A DNA stretch of 64,000 nt, from NCBI GenBank assembly GCA_963729075.1, contig CAVSMU010000010.1, positions 186,001 through 250,000 on the forward strand, read 5' to 3'. The notes beneath the pieces are model-generated. The model had not been told where the DNA came from. It saw nothing but the letters and a program-made list of their open reading frames with translations, and did no database searches. Source of the stretch: WHSW01 sp963729075 (GTDB lineage: Bacteria > Actinomycetota > Thermoleophilia > Solirubrobacterales > 70-9). Positions 52,176 through 61,336 of this stretch are shown one piece after another. Both the position numbers and the translations under genes were made by a program. Positions within the stretch are counted from its first letter, which is position 1. The number at the start of each line of letters is the position of its first letter.

Positions 52176-52187
52176 GGCTGCGGGATG

Positions 52188-52601
52188 CTACGCGTCCGCG
52201 CCCAGCGGGCGCTTTACGAACCACTCCGTGAACTCGCGGCAGCGTCCCTCGGCGTCGAAGCGCAGCAGGAAGCAGTTGTCGTACACCTCGGCCACCGGCC
52301 CGTCCGGGCCGTCGGTGTAGGTACTCTGGCCGACGGCGACCGCGACGTCGCCGTCGATCGCGACCGCCCGGTAGGACCCGTCGTAGATCCCGGGCTCGTC
52401 GCGGCCCGACGCACCCGGGAACTCCGCCTCCTCGCGCCAGGCGGCCACGACCGAGTCGCGCCCGCGGACCGGCTCGTCGTACGGGTGGTAGCGGTACTCG
52501 ACGTCGTCGGCGAAGAGGGCGCCGATCGCGTCGCGGTCATAGCTCTTCCAGGCGGCGACGTAGTCGTCGAGCCAGCGGTCGACGCCCGCGCGATCGATCA
52601 T
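52188..52601 (-). CDS. SnoaL-like/NTF2-fold protein
   Basis: 137 residues with the NTF2-like pattern: DYVAAWKSYDRDAIGALFADDVEYRYHPYDEPVRGRDSVVAAWREEAE, then a beta-sheet half ending REFTEWFVKRP. Such proteins can be isomerases, dehydratases or ligand-binding. ATG overlaps the menE stop (ATGA), so it is co-translated with menE; a role in menaquinone synthesis (for example as a thioesterase or cyclase helper) is only a guess. Confidence 0.82.
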   Translation of the reverse strand: MIDRAGVDRWLDDYVAAWKSYDRDAIGALFADDVEYRYHPYDEPVRGRDSVVAAWREEAEFPGASGRDEPGIYDGSYRAVAIDGDVAVAVGQSTYTDGPDGPVAEVYDNCFLLRFDAEGRCREFTEWFVKRPLGADA

Positions 52602-53923
52602 CGCAACTCCCTTCTGATCAGCTTTCCGGACGCGGTGCGCGGCAGCTCGGCGGCGAACTCGACCCGCTTCGGCACCTTGAAGCCGGCGAGCCCGGCGGCG
52701 CAGTGCTCGCGGAGCTCGTCGGCGCTCACCGAGGCGCCGTGATGAAGGACGACAACCGCGGTCACAGCCTCCTGCCACTCGGCGTCCGCCCGCCCGACGG
52801 CCGCTGCGTCGGCCACCTCGGGGTGGCGCAGGAGCACCTCCTCCACCTCGGTTGGGAGCACGTTCTCGCCGCCGCTGACGATCACGTCGCCGAGCCGATC
52901 CTCGACGTACAAAAAGCCCTCCTCGTCGATGCGCCCGAGGTCGCCGGTGTGCAGCCAGCCGTCCTCGTCGGCCGTGCCCGGGGCCACGGTGGGGCCCTGG
53001 ACGAGGATCTCCCCCTCCTGGATCCGCAAATGGGTGGTGAACAGGGGCCGCCCGGCTGACCCGAGCTTGCGCCGTGCCTGCCCGGGCTCGAGCGTGCTCA
53101 CCTGCGATGCCGCCTCGGTGAGCCCGTAGGTCTGGACCACCGTCGCGCCGCGACCGATCGCCTCCTCCAGCGCCTCCTCGGGCACCGGGCCGCCGCCGAC
53201 CAGGACCGCGCGGAGCGGCAGCAGGTCGACGCCGGCCTCGAGCAGGCGGATCAGCTGGGTCGAGACGAGCGAGAGCAGGGTGACCCCGTCGCCCTCCAGC
53301 GACGATGCGATCCGGTCGACGTCGAAGCCGGGGTGCACGACCGCGGTGGTGCCGTAGATGACCGAGCGCATCACGATCGAGAGCCCACCGACGTGGAACA
53401 GGGGCAGGCAGCAGAGCCAGCGGTCGGTGGGCTCGACGCCGAGGTTGAACGCGGAGCCCACGGCGCTCCAGAGGTGGTTCCCGTAGGTGAGCCCGACCGG
53501 CCGCGGCCCCCCCGAGGTGCCGCTGGTCAGGATGCGACAGTGCAGCGCGTCGAGGTCGTGCTCGCCGAGCAGCGGCAAGTCGGCCTCGGTCGTCCCCAGG
53601 TCCGGGTTGCCGTTCACCGTCAGCGCCGGCGCGGCGCGCTCGAGCTCGGCGCGGCGCTCGGCCTCGTTCAGGCGGGCGTTGACGGGATAGACGACCGCGC
53701 CGAGCTTCATCAGCGCGTGCAGGAGCACGACGTACTCGATCCCCGGCGCGAGGTCGACCGCGACGGTCGCCCCCCGGCGCGCTCCGCGCGCGGCGAGCCG
53801 CCTCGCGGTCGCCGTGGCCTCGCGCTCGAGTTCGGCGTAGGTGAGCTCCAGGCCGTCGGCGATCAGCGCGCACCGATCGGGACAGGTCGCGGCGCGCTGC
53901 GAGAGCCAGTTATCGAGCTTCAT
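52598..53923 (-). CDS. menE: 2-succinylbenzoate-CoA ligase
   Basis: Activates o-succinylbenzoate with ATP and CoA in menaquinone synthesis. 441 residues, ANL superfamily: P-loop-like ILTSGTSGGPRPVGLTYGNH near 130, QTYGLTEAASQVS, GWLHTGDLGRIDEEGFLYVEDR, and C-terminal PRTASGKLIRREL with the catalytic Lys. Shorter than many acyl-CoA ligases, as is usual for MenE. Divergent from menB with 42 bp between starts. Confidence 0.9.
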   Translation of the reverse strand: MKLDNWLSQRAATCPDRCALIADGLELTYAELEREATATARRLAARGARRGATVAVDLAPGIEYVVLLHALMKLGAVVYPVNARLNEAERRAELERAAPALTVNGNPDLGTTEADLPLLGEHDLDALHCRILTSGTSGGPRPVGLTYGNHLWSAVGSAFNLGVEPTDRWLCCLPLFHVGGLSIVMRSVIYGTTAVVHPGFDVDRIASSLEGDGVTLLSLVSTQLIRLLEAGVDLLPLRAVLVGGGPVPEEALEEAIGRGATVVQTYGLTEAASQVSTLEPGQARRKLGSAGRPLFTTHLRIQEGEILVQGPTVAPGTADEDGWLHTGDLGRIDEEGFLYVEDRLGDVIVSGGENVLPTEVEEVLLRHPEVADAAAVGRADAEWQEAVTAVVVLHHGASVSADELREHCAAGLAGFKVPKRVEFAAELPRTASGKLIRRELR

Positions 53924-53965
53924 CCGTCGGCCTCGCCGTCACCACTGTGGCATTGTTGCGATCCC

Positions 53966-54844
53966 GTGCCGACCCCGCACAAGGACGCCCCGCCCAGCAG
54001 CGAGCTCAACGCCCCGATCGAGTGGCGCGAGTCGGGCGAGTACGAGGACATCCTCTACGAGCGCGGCGAGGCCATCGCCCGGATCACGATCAACCGCCCC
54101 GAGGTCCGCAACGCGTTTCGCCCCCAGACCCTCGCGGAGCTTCGCGACGCGTTTCGCCGCGCTCGGGACGACGTCGACGTCGCCGCGGTGATCCTGACGG
54201 GCGCCGGTGAGGACGCCTTTTGCTCCGGCGGCGATCAGCGCATCCGGGGCGCCGACGGCTACATGGGCGACGACGAGGTCGCCCGGCAGGGGGTCGGTCG
54301 GCTAGACGCGGGCGACCTGCACGTCCAGATCCGGCGGATGCCGAAGCCGGTCATTGCGGGGGTGGCCGGCTACGCGGTCGGGGGTGGGCAGATCCTGCAC
54401 CTCGTCTGCGACCTCTCGATCGCGGCCGACAACGCGCGCTTCGGCCAGACCGGGCCGCGGGTCGGGAGCTTCGACGGCGGGTTCGGGGCCGGGCTGCTCG
54501 CGCGCGCGGTGGGCGTCCGCAAGGCGAAGGAGATCTGGTTCCTGTGCCGGCTCTACGACGCCGAGGAGGCGCTGGACATGGGCCTCGTCAACGCCGTGGT
54601 CCCCCTCGCCGAGCTCGAGCGCACCTACGTCGCCTGGGCCCGTGAGATCGCCTCGCTCTCGCCGCTGGCGCTGCGGCTGCTGAAGTCGAGCTTCAACGCC
54701 GCCGAGGACGGGCTCACCGGCCTGCAGCAGCTGTCCCACGACGCGACGCTGCTCTTCTACATGACCGAGGAGGGCCAGGAGGGACGCAACTCCTACAAGG
54801 AGCGGCGCCGGCCGGACTTCTCCAAGTACCCCCGGCGCCCGTGA
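53966..54844 (+). CDS. menB: 1,4-dihydroxy-2-naphthoyl-CoA synthase
   Basis: Crotonase-fold ring closure of succinylbenzoyl-CoA. 292 residues: EDILYERGEAIARITINRPEVRNAFRPQT, SGGDQRIRG, and the MenB-specific GYAVGGGQILHLVCDLSIAADNARFGQTGPRVGSFDGGFGAGLLARAVG, with C-terminal EGRNSYKERRRPDFSKYPR typical of MenB. GTG 53966 chosen; no better start downstream before the conserved region. A short 51-bp-family repeat joins it to menA. Confidence 0.95.
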   Translation: MPTPHKDAPPSSELNAPIEWRESGEYEDILYERGEAIARITINRPEVRNAFRPQTLAELRDAFRRARDDVDVAAVILTGAGEDAFCSGGDQRIRGADGYMGDDEVARQGVGRLDAGDLHVQIRRMPKPVIAGVAGYAVGGGQILHLVCDLSIAADNARFGQTGPRVGSFDGGFGAGLLARAVGVRKAKEIWFLCRLYDAEEALDMGLVNAVVPLAELERTYVAWAREIASLSPLALRLLKSSFNAAEDGLTGLQQLSHDATLLFYMTEEGQEGRNSYKERRRPDFSKYPRRP

Positions 54845-54881
54845 GGCGTAGCCGAACCCCGCCGCCGTTGAGGCGGCTTGT
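54842..54881. repeat. 51-bp family repeat (short form) as the menB-menA spacer
   Basis: TGAGGCGTAGCCGAACCCCGCCGCCGTTGAGGCGGCTTGT fills the gap from the menB stop codon to the menA GTG. The hairpin core GCCGCC-gttga-GGCGGC is perfect here. Shortened in the GAAGCGAAGCCGAG part compared with the leuC copies. Confidence 0.75.
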
Positions 54882-55766
54882 GTGAACCCCCGCATCTGGT
54901 TGATGGCGGCGCGTCCGCGGACGCTGCCCGCGGCGATCGCGCCGGTGCTCGTTGGCACCGCCGCAGCGGTCGAGGCGTCGGAGGAGATCAGGGTCGGGCC
55001 GTTCATCGCCGCCCTCATCGGCTCGATCTTCATCCAGATCGGCACCAACCTCGCCAACGACTACTCCGACGCCAAGCGCGGGGCCGACACCGCCGACCGG
55101 CTCGGCCCGGTGCGCGTGACCTCCGCGGGACTCGTCGCCCCGCGGCGGGTGCTGTACGCGACCTGGCTCGCGTTCGGAGTCGCGGTCGTCGCCGGGATCT
55201 ACCTCGCCACGGTCGCAGGCCCGGTGATCCTCGTCGTGGGCGTGGCCTCGATCGCCGCCGGCGTGCTCTACACCGGCGGGCCCCGGCCCTACGGCTACGC
55301 GGGCATGGGCGAGCTGTTCGTGTTCCTGTTCTTCGGCCTGGTCGCGGTCAACGGCTCCTACTACGTCCAGCTCGAGGAGCTCGACTGGCTGCCGTTCGCG
55401 CTCTCGATCCCGATCGGGATGGTCGCGGCGGCGATCCTCGTCGTCAACAACGTCCGCGACATCGAGACCGACCGCCGGGCCGGCAAGCGGACGCTCGCGG
55501 TGCGGCTTGGGCGCGCGCGGACGCGGACGCTCTATCTGATGCTGGTGGGCGGCGCCTACCTCGTGTTCGCGGTCGGGCTCGTGACGGCCGACGGCCCGTC
55601 GGCTGCCTTCATCGCCCTGCTCTCCGCCCCACTGGCGATCGCCCCGACCCGCGCGGTGCTCGAGACCACCGACGGCCCGTCGCTGAACCGGGCCCTGGCC
55701 CAGACCGGCGCCCTGCTGGCGGCCTTCAGCGTCCTGCTCGCCGCGGGCCTGCTGCTCGCGGCCTGA
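54882..55766 (+). CDS. menA: 1,4-dihydroxy-2-naphthoate polyprenyltransferase
   Basis: UbiA-family membrane enzyme attaching the isoprenoid chain. 294 residues, about eight membrane helices. RPRTLPAAIAPVLVG at the N-terminus, the first Asp-rich motif NLANDYSDAKRGAD (about 57-69) and the second VVNNVRDIETDRRAGKRTLAVRLG (about 188-210) that bind prenyl diphosphate-Mg2+. GTG start right after the repeat spacer; stop overlaps the menC ATG. Confidence 0.94.
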   Translation: MNPRIWLMAARPRTLPAAIAPVLVGTAAAVEASEEIRVGPFIAALIGSIFIQIGTNLANDYSDAKRGADTADRLGPVRVTSAGLVAPRRVLYATWLAFGVAVVAGIYLATVAGPVILVVGVASIAAGVLYTGGPRPYGYAGMGELFVFLFFGLVAVNGSYYVQLEELDWLPFALSIPIGMVAAAILVVNNVRDIETDRRAGKRTLAVRLGRARTRTLYLMLVGGAYLVFAVGLVTADGPSAAFIALLSAPLAIAPTRAVLETTDGPSLNRALAQTGALLAAFSVLLAAGLLLAA

Positions 55767-56866
55767 TGAAGGTCACCGAAGTCGAGCTGATCCCGTTTGC
55801 GCTCCCGTTCGAGCGCCCGTACGCGAGCGCGCGCGGAACCCTGGAGCGCCGCGAGATGCTGCTCGTGCGCCTGCGGACCGACGGCGAGCTCGAGGGGCTC
55901 GGGGAGGCGGTGCCGCTGTCGCTGCGGCGGGGCGCCGACCTGGGCATGATCGAGCGCGCGCTGCTTCGGGCCTCGCGGCGTTTCCGTCGCGCGGACCTCT
56001 CGGACTTCTCAGGCGACGAGCCGCTGCGCGCAGCCGTCGAGACGTTCATCCACGTCGCGGCGGGGCGCCGCCTGCCGGGGCCGGCGAAGTCGGCGCTCGA
56101 GATGGCGCTCTTCGACCTCGCCGGCAAGGCGTCGGACAAGCCGGTCTGGGCGCTGCTCGGCGCGAGCGAAGCGATTCCGGTGCGCTGTAACGCCACCCTG
56201 GTCGCCGCAGCGCCGGACGAGGTGGCCGCGGACGCGCGCCGCTGGGCGGCCCGCGGCTTCGGGACGTTCAAGCTCAAGGTCGGCACCGGCGACGACGTCG
56301 CCCAGGTGCGGGCGGTCCGCGAGGCGCTCGGGCCCGAGGCAAGGCTTCGTCTCGACGCCAACGGCGCCTGGAGCGTCGCGGAGGCGCTCGGGGTCCTGCG
56401 AATGGTCGAGCCCCTCGACGTGGAGCTGGTCGAGCAGCCCGTGGCCGAGCTGCGCGAGCTGGCCGAGGTCAGCGCCGGGACATCGATCCCCGTCGCCGCC
56501 GACGAGAGCGTCGAGCGCGGCAAGGACGCGCAGCGCGCCACCGGCGCGTGCGACCTGGCGGCCGTGAAGCTCGCCAAGGTCGGCGGCATCGGGGAGGCGA
56601 ACGGGATCTCCGGGCACTTGCCGATCTACCTGTCCAGCGCGCTCGACGGCCCACTCGGGATCGCCGCCGCGGCCCACGCGGCGCAGGCGCTGAGGTTCGA
56701 GGGCGCCGCCGCGGGGCTCGCCCACGGCCTCGCGACGCAGCTGCTGTTCTCGGCCACGGTCGCGTCGCGCGAATCCACCCTCGACGGCGACCTCCTGAGC
56801 GCGCCGCCGGGCCCGGGTCTCGGGGTCGAGGTCGACGAGAAGGCGCTGGAGAAGCGCCGCATCTAG
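55766..56866 (+). CDS. menC: o-Succinylbenzoate synthase
   Basis: Enolase-superfamily dehydration of SHCHC to o-succinylbenzoate. 366 residues. Catalytic acid/base Lys pair in FKLKVG, metal ligands in RLDANGAW (Asp), ELVEQPV (Glu) and VAADESV (Asp), and the opposite Lys in AVKLAKVGG. ATG overlaps the menA stop (TGATG). Some relatives racemise N-acylamino acids, but the men context supports MenC. Confidence 0.92.
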   Translation: MKVTEVELIPFALPFERPYASARGTLERREMLLVRLRTDGELEGLGEAVPLSLRRGADLGMIERALLRASRRFRRADLSDFSGDEPLRAAVETFIHVAAGRRLPGPAKSALEMALFDLAGKASDKPVWALLGASEAIPVRCNATLVAAAPDEVAADARRWAARGFGTFKLKVGTGDDVAQVRAVREALGPEARLRLDANGAWSVAEALGVLRMVEPLDVELVEQPVAELRELAEVSAGTSIPVAADESVERGKDAQRATGACDLAAVKLAKVGGIGEANGISGHLPIYLSSALDGPLGIAAAAHAAQALRFEGAAAGLAHGLATQLLFSATVASRESTLDGDLLSAPPGPGLGVEVDEKALEKRRI

Positions 56867-56880
56867 CGTTCCCCGCGCCC

Positions 56881-58626
56881 GTGGACCCGACGAATCGCAA
56901 CACCGCGCTCGCGTCGGCGATGGTCGAGGAGCTCGCCCGCTGCGGGGTCCGCGACGCGGTCCTGGCGCCCGGATCGCGATCGACGCCGCTGGCGCTGGCG
57001 CTCTGGCGCGAGCCGGCGATCTCCACGCGCGTGATCGTCGACGAGCGCAGCGCCGGCTTCTTCGCGCTCGGTGCCGCCCAGGCGACCGGCGTCCCGGTGG
57101 CCGTGCTGTGCACCTCGGGCACCGCCGCCGCCAACCTGCATCCGGCGGTCTGCGAGGCCGACGAGGCCGCGGTGCCGCTGATCGTGCTGACCGCCGACCG
57201 GCCGCCCGAGCTGCGCGGAATCGGCGCCGGCCAGACCATCGACCAGCTCGGCCTCTACGGCTCGGCGCCGCGCTGGTTCTGCGAGGTCGGCACGCACGAA
57301 GCCGACGACGCCGGCCTCCTGCATCACCGCTCGGTCGCCTGCCGGGCGTTCGCCGCAGCCGCGGGCGATCCCCGCCCCGGGCCGGTGCATCTGAACGTCT
57401 CCTGGCGCGATCCGCTCGGCCCCGAGCCGCGCCCCGACGACCTCACGGCGACCTCGCCGCCGGCGCTCGAGGGGCGCGGCGACCGCCCGCTCACCAAGGT
57501 CGGGGGCGGGGCCGCCGCGCCCCCCGAGACGATCGGCGAGTTGGCGAGCCGGATGGGCTCGCACCGGCGCGGGGTCATCGTCGCCGGGCGCCAGCCCGAC
57601 CCGGCGCTCGCCGAGCCGCTGGCCGCGTTGGCGCGCGTGAGCGGATATCCGATCCTCGCCGAGCCGACCTCCCAGCTGCGCCTCGGCCCGCACGATCGCG
57701 GCATGGTGATCACCCAGTACGGCGCGATCGCCGCCCAGGCGCCCGCCGCGCTGACCCCTGAGCTCGTCGTCCGCTTCGGCGACCTGCCGACCAGCAAGCC
57801 GCTCCGCCAGTGGCTCGCTGCGCTGGACGCGGAGCAGTGGGTGGTCGACGGACGCTACGGCTGGCACGAGCCGACCCGCATCGCCGCCGCCATCATTCGC
57901 GCGCCCGAGCCCGGGTTCGCCACCGACGTGGCGGCGTGGGTCGCGGAGGGGGCCGACAGCGCCTGGGCGGCCTCCTGGCTGGCCGCCGAGGCCGCCGCCG
58001 TCGCCGCCGTCGAGGCCGAGCTGGCACAGCTCGACGAGCCCACCGAGCCGGGCGCCCACGCCGCCCTCGGGCGCCTCTATGCCGACGGCGACCTCGTCTA
58101 CACCGCCTCGAGCATGCCGATCCGCGACCAGGAGGCGTTTGTTCCCCTGGGCCCCGCGTCGGTGCGCTTTCTCTGCAACCGCGGCGCGAACGGCATCGAC
58201 GGGCTCGTCTCGTCCGGGATCGGCGCCGCGTCGGCCACCGCCCGCCCCACCTGGATAGTCACGGGGGACCTCGGCCTCTTTCACGACATGAACGCGCTCG
58301 CCACGCTCCGGCACGCCGAGACGCCGGTGCGAATCGTCGTCCTCAACAACGACGGCGGCGGCATCTTCGAGTTCCTGCCACAGGCGGGACAGGTGGACCG
58401 CGACGAGTTCGAGGCGCTGCTCGGGACGCCGGTCGGGCTGCGGCCCGACCGCGTGGCCGCGCTGTACGACCTGCGCCACGAGCGGGTCACCGACCTCACA
58501 CGGCTGGGCGAGCTGACCGCCGAGACGGCACTGATCGAGGTCCCGGTGGACCGCGCCACGAACGTCTCTCTGCACGCGCAGCTCGGCGCGGTCGCCGCGG
58601 ACGCGGTCGCCGCGACGCTCGACTGA
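56881..58626 (+). CDS. menD: SEPHCHC synthase (MenD)
   Basis: ThDP-dependent addition of 2-oxoglutarate to isochorismate. 581 residues: GVRDAVLAPGSRSTPLALAL near 22, DERSAGFFALGAAQATG (catalytic Glu), CTSGTAAANLHPAVCEA, TADRPPELRGIGAGQTIDQ, and the ThDP motif GDLGLFHDMNAL...VVLNNDGGGIFEFLPQ near 470. GTG 56881 is 14 bp after menC. Last gene of menB-menA-menC-menD. Confidence 0.95.
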   Translation: MDPTNRNTALASAMVEELARCGVRDAVLAPGSRSTPLALALWREPAISTRVIVDERSAGFFALGAAQATGVPVAVLCTSGTAAANLHPAVCEADEAAVPLIVLTADRPPELRGIGAGQTIDQLGLYGSAPRWFCEVGTHEADDAGLLHHRSVACRAFAAAAGDPRPGPVHLNVSWRDPLGPEPRPDDLTATSPPALEGRGDRPLTKVGGGAAAPPETIGELASRMGSHRRGVIVAGRQPDPALAEPLAALARVSGYPILAEPTSQLRLGPHDRGMVITQYGAIAAQAPAALTPELVVRFGDLPTSKPLRQWLAALDAEQWVVDGRYGWHEPTRIAAAIIRAPEPGFATDVAAWVAEGADSAWAASWLAAEAAAVAAVEAELAQLDEPTEPGAHAALGRLYADGDLVYTASSMPIRDQEAFVPLGPASVRFLCNRGANGIDGLVSSGIGAASATARPTWIVTGDLGLFHDMNALATLRHAETPVRIVVLNNDGGGIFEFLPQAGQVDRDEFEALLGTPVGLRPDRVAALYDLRHERVTDLTRLGELTAETALIEVPVDRATNVSLHAQLGAVAADAVAATLD

Positions 58627-58677
58627 GACGCTTGGCGCCACGATCCGCGAGCGCACCTCGTTGCTACGTTGGGTGAC

Positions 58678-59322
58678 GTGGCGGAGGCCCCCGATCGCCA
58701 GGAGCTCTTGACCGCTCTGACCACCGAGCACTTCACGCTCCAGGGCGCCCGCTCGCAGACCGCGAGTGAGAGCGCCTCGCGCGCCTCGCTCTACATCCTC
58801 TCTGTCTCCAGCGCCCTGGTCGCGCTGGGGTTCATCGGCCAGGCATCGCAGATCGGCGCCACCTTCGACGTCTTCGCCCTCACCGTCCTGCCCACGCTCT
58901 ACGTCCTCGGCGTATTCACCTTCGTGCGAGTGGTCGAGTGCGGTGCCGAGGACTTCCGCTACGGCGTCGCGATCAACCGGATCCGCAATTACTACAAGCA
59001 GCTCGCCGGCGACCAAGCGAAGCTGTTCCTGCTCTCGGGACATGACGACGGGCGAGGGGTATTCGAGAACGCTGCGGTGCCGCCCGAGGGGCGCAAGCAG
59101 TTCTTCACGTTCGCAACGGTCGTCGCCGTGATCAACAGCGTGGTTGGTGGCAGCGCGATCGCAATCGCGCTCGGTGGGATCGCCGATACCTCGCTCGGCG
59201 TGTCCGCGGGCGTGGGCGGCGTCGCGGCGCTCCTTTCCCTGGTTGCCCTGCTCCGTTACGCCGACCGGCTGCTCGAGGAGCGCACGGGGCGCACCGAGTC
59301 GATCTTCCCTTCGCCGCGGTAG
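58678..59322 (+). CDS. Hypothetical membrane protein
   Basis: 214 residues with four membrane segments at roughly 38-60, 65-90, 145-170 and 175-198 and a charged linker (about 95-140: RYGVAINRIRNYYKQLAGD). Not a family I can name. GTG 58678 is chosen since TACGTT at 58663-58668 looks like its -10 and would give a near-leaderless message; TTG 58669 is in frame. It separates menD from convergent menF and has no evident link to menaquinone. Confidence 0.7.
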   Translation: MAEAPDRQELLTALTTEHFTLQGARSQTASESASRASLYILSVSSALVALGFIGQASQIGATFDVFALTVLPTLYVLGVFTFVRVVECGAEDFRYGVAINRIRNYYKQLAGDQAKLFLLSGHDDGRGVFENAAVPPEGRKQFFTFATVVAVINSVVGGSAIAIALGGIADTSLGVSAGVGGVAALLSLVALLRYADRLLEERTGRTESIFPSPR

Positions 59323-59340
59323 ATCCGGCGCCGGGCTACG

Positions 59341-60735
59341 TCAGCCCGCGATCAGCGGGAGCAGCGCCTCGAGCTTGAGCTCGGTCTCGGCGAGCTCGGC
59401 GGCCGGGTCGGAGTCGGCGACGATGCCGGCACCGGCGAACAGGTGGGCGGTTCGATCGCGCAGCAGCGCGGAGCGCAGCGCGACGCAGAGCTCGCCGTCC
59501 TCGGCGGCGTCCATCCACCCGACGGGGCCGGCGTACCAGCCGCGGTCCATGTCCTCGAGCGCCTCGATCGCCTCGAGCGCGGCGGCAGCCGGCTCGCCGC
59601 CCACCGCCGGCGTCGGGTGCAGCAGGTCGGCGAGCTCGATCGCCGAGAGCGGATCGGTGAGCTGGGCGTGGATCGGGATCGCCAGGTGCTGGATGTTCGC
59701 CACCTTGACCACGCGGGGATCCGGGTCGGCCTCGACCCAGACCGAGCGCTTGGCCAGGGCACGCTCGATCCGCCGGGCGACGATCCGATGCTCGGAACGG
59801 TCCTTGGCGCTGTGCAGCAGCTGTTCGCCGAGATGGTCGTCGACGGCCGGGTCGGCGCTTCGCCGGATCGACCCGGCGAGGGCCACCGTCGCCGCGCCGG
59901 CCCCCCGGCGGCGGACCAGGAGCTCCGGGCTGGCGCCCAGGAACGCGCCCTCCGCCGAGCCGGCGCAGAAGCAGAAGCAGGACGGGAACAGCTCGCGCAG
60001 GGCCGCGAAGATCGCCGCGGGGTCGTGCGCCCGCGGCGCCTCGACCGTGACTTCGCGGGCGAGCACGGTCTTCTCCAGCGATCCGGAGGCGATCCGCTCG
60101 GTCGCCCGGGCGACCGCCTCCTCGTAACCGCTCGGCGCGCTGACGCTGCGAATCAGCGTCGCGCCCGCGGGCTCGGGATCGAGCATCGGCAGCTCCCGCT
60201 CGCGCAGGCCGGCGAGCCGGCGCTCGAGCGCCGCCCGGACCGCGTCGGGATCGGCGCCGGCCCCGGCGACCGCGCTCAGGGTGAGCCACGTGCCGTCGCC
60301 GCTGCGCAACAGCGAGAGCTCCGGCAGCACCAGCAGGGCGGGCGGAAACGACGACCAGTGCGGCGCCGCCCCACCGTCGGGCGCGAACGCGAAGCCGCCG
60401 GTCCACACCGGACCCGCGCCCGCGGGCAGGTCCTCGGGCTCCACCGCCGCGCGACCACGGGTGATCGCGGAGCACTCGCGCACCAGGTCGGTGAAGCGAT
60501 GGGAGCCGCGCGACACGGCCTCGTGCGCGGAGCCGACCGCAGCGAGCGCGAAGCCGTCGCGGTCCGGTTGCTCCCAGCAGAACCAGCGGTCGCCAGCCAT
60601 GCGCGACGCGAAGATCGCGGCGCACGGGTCGGCGAGCTCGACCGCCCTCGTGACGCTGACCAGCGCCCTGCGGCCCACGGGGCGGCGCGCGAGGGCCTCC
60701 TCGAGTCCCTCGAGCAGGCCGGCGGTGTCGAGCAT
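59341..60735 (-). CDS. menF: Isochorismate synthase
   Basis: Converts chorismate to isochorismate, the entry to menaquinone (or siderophores). 464 residues of the chorismate-binding family: GSLEKTVLAREVTVEAP near 210, FLGASPELLVRR, VALAGSIRRSAD, HRIVARRIERAL, HPTPAVGGEPAAAALEAI and GWYAGPVGWMD...FAGAGIVADSDPAAELAETELKL. Presence of menB/A/C/D next door favours menF over entC. ilvN ends 7 bp upstream, so menF follows ilvB-ilvN on the same strand. Confidence 0.9.
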   Translation of the reverse strand: MLDTAGLLEGLEEALARRPVGRRALVSVTRAVELADPCAAIFASRMAGDRWFCWEQPDRDGFALAAVGSAHEAVSRGSHRFTDLVRECSAITRGRAAVEPEDLPAGAGPVWTGGFAFAPDGGAAPHWSSFPPALLVLPELSLLRSGDGTWLTLSAVAGAGADPDAVRAALERRLAGLRERELPMLDPEPAGATLIRSVSAPSGYEEAVARATERIASGSLEKTVLAREVTVEAPRAHDPAAIFAALRELFPSCFCFCAGSAEGAFLGASPELLVRRRGAGAATVALAGSIRRSADPAVDDHLGEQLLHSAKDRSEHRIVARRIERALAKRSVWVEADPDPRVVKVANIQHLAIPIHAQLTDPLSAIELADLLHPTPAVGGEPAAAALEAIEALEDMDRGWYAGPVGWMDAAEDGELCVALRSALLRDRTAHLFAGAGIVADSDPAAELAETELKLEALLPLIAG

Positions 60736-60742
60736 CGCGTCG

Positions 60743-61294
60743 CTAGTGCTCGGGCCGCGACTTGCTGATCGCGACCTCGCCCGTACGCGCCATCTCGATC
60801 AGGCCGTGCGGCCGGATCATGCGCTCGAACGAGTCGATCTTCTCCTGCGCGCCGGTGACCTCGATCGTCAGCGAGCGCCGCGACACGTCGACGATCTTCG
60901 CCTCGTAGATCTCGGCGAACTGCATGATCTCGGCGCGGCTTTCGACCGCGGCGTTGACCCGGAACAGCGCCATCTCGCGGGCGACCGTCCCGTCCGGCTC
61001 CATGTCGCGGATCTTGATCACGTTGACGAGCTTGTGCAGCTGCTTCGTCACCTGATCGATCGGGTGCACCGCGCCGTCGAGAGTCAGCGTGATCCGCGAG
61101 ACGTCGGGGTCCTCGGTCGGCCCGACCGCAAGCGTGTCGATGTTGAAGCCGCGGCGGCTGAACAGGCCCGCGATGCGGGCCAGCACGCCGGGCTTGTTCT
61201 CGACCATCAGCGAGAGGATGTGCTTGCGGCCGGTGAGCTGCCTCGACGCCTCGAGATCCTCGAGCCGAACGACATCCTGAGTTCCCGGGCTCAC
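60743..61294 (-). CDS. ilvN: Acetolactate synthase small subunit
   Basis: Regulatory subunit giving valine feedback to IlvB. 183 residues: N-terminal ACT domain HILSLMVENKPGVLARIAGLFSRRGFNIDTLAVGPTED, then the second ACT-like domain (AREMALFRVNA, EIYEAKIVDVSRRSLTIEVTG, MIRPHGLIEMARTGEVAI). GTG start. The spacer from ilvB is 42 bp made largely of degenerate heptad repeats. Confidence 0.95.
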   Translation of the reverse strand: MSPGTQDVVRLEDLEASRQLTGRKHILSLMVENKPGVLARIAGLFSRRGFNIDTLAVGPTEDPDVSRITLTLDGAVHPIDQVTKQLHKLVNVIKIRDMEPDGTVAREMALFRVNAAVESRAEIMQFAEIYEAKIVDVSRRSLTIEVTGAQEKIDSFERMIRPHGLIEMARTGEVAISKSRPEH

Positions 61295-61306
61295 CCATGC
61301 TCACGA

Positions 61307-61336
61307 CCCTGCGACCTGCGGATGCGGACTGCGACC
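61307..61336. repeat. Degenerate heptad repeat as the ilvB-ilvN spacer
   Basis: On the minus strand GGTCGCAGTCCGCATCCGCA followed by GGTCGCAGGGTC, i.e. GCAGTCC/GCAGGTC-type 7-bp units as in the dnaE2 and hisZ-hisG repeats. Occupies nearly the whole gap between the ilvB stop and the ilvN start. Confidence 0.65.
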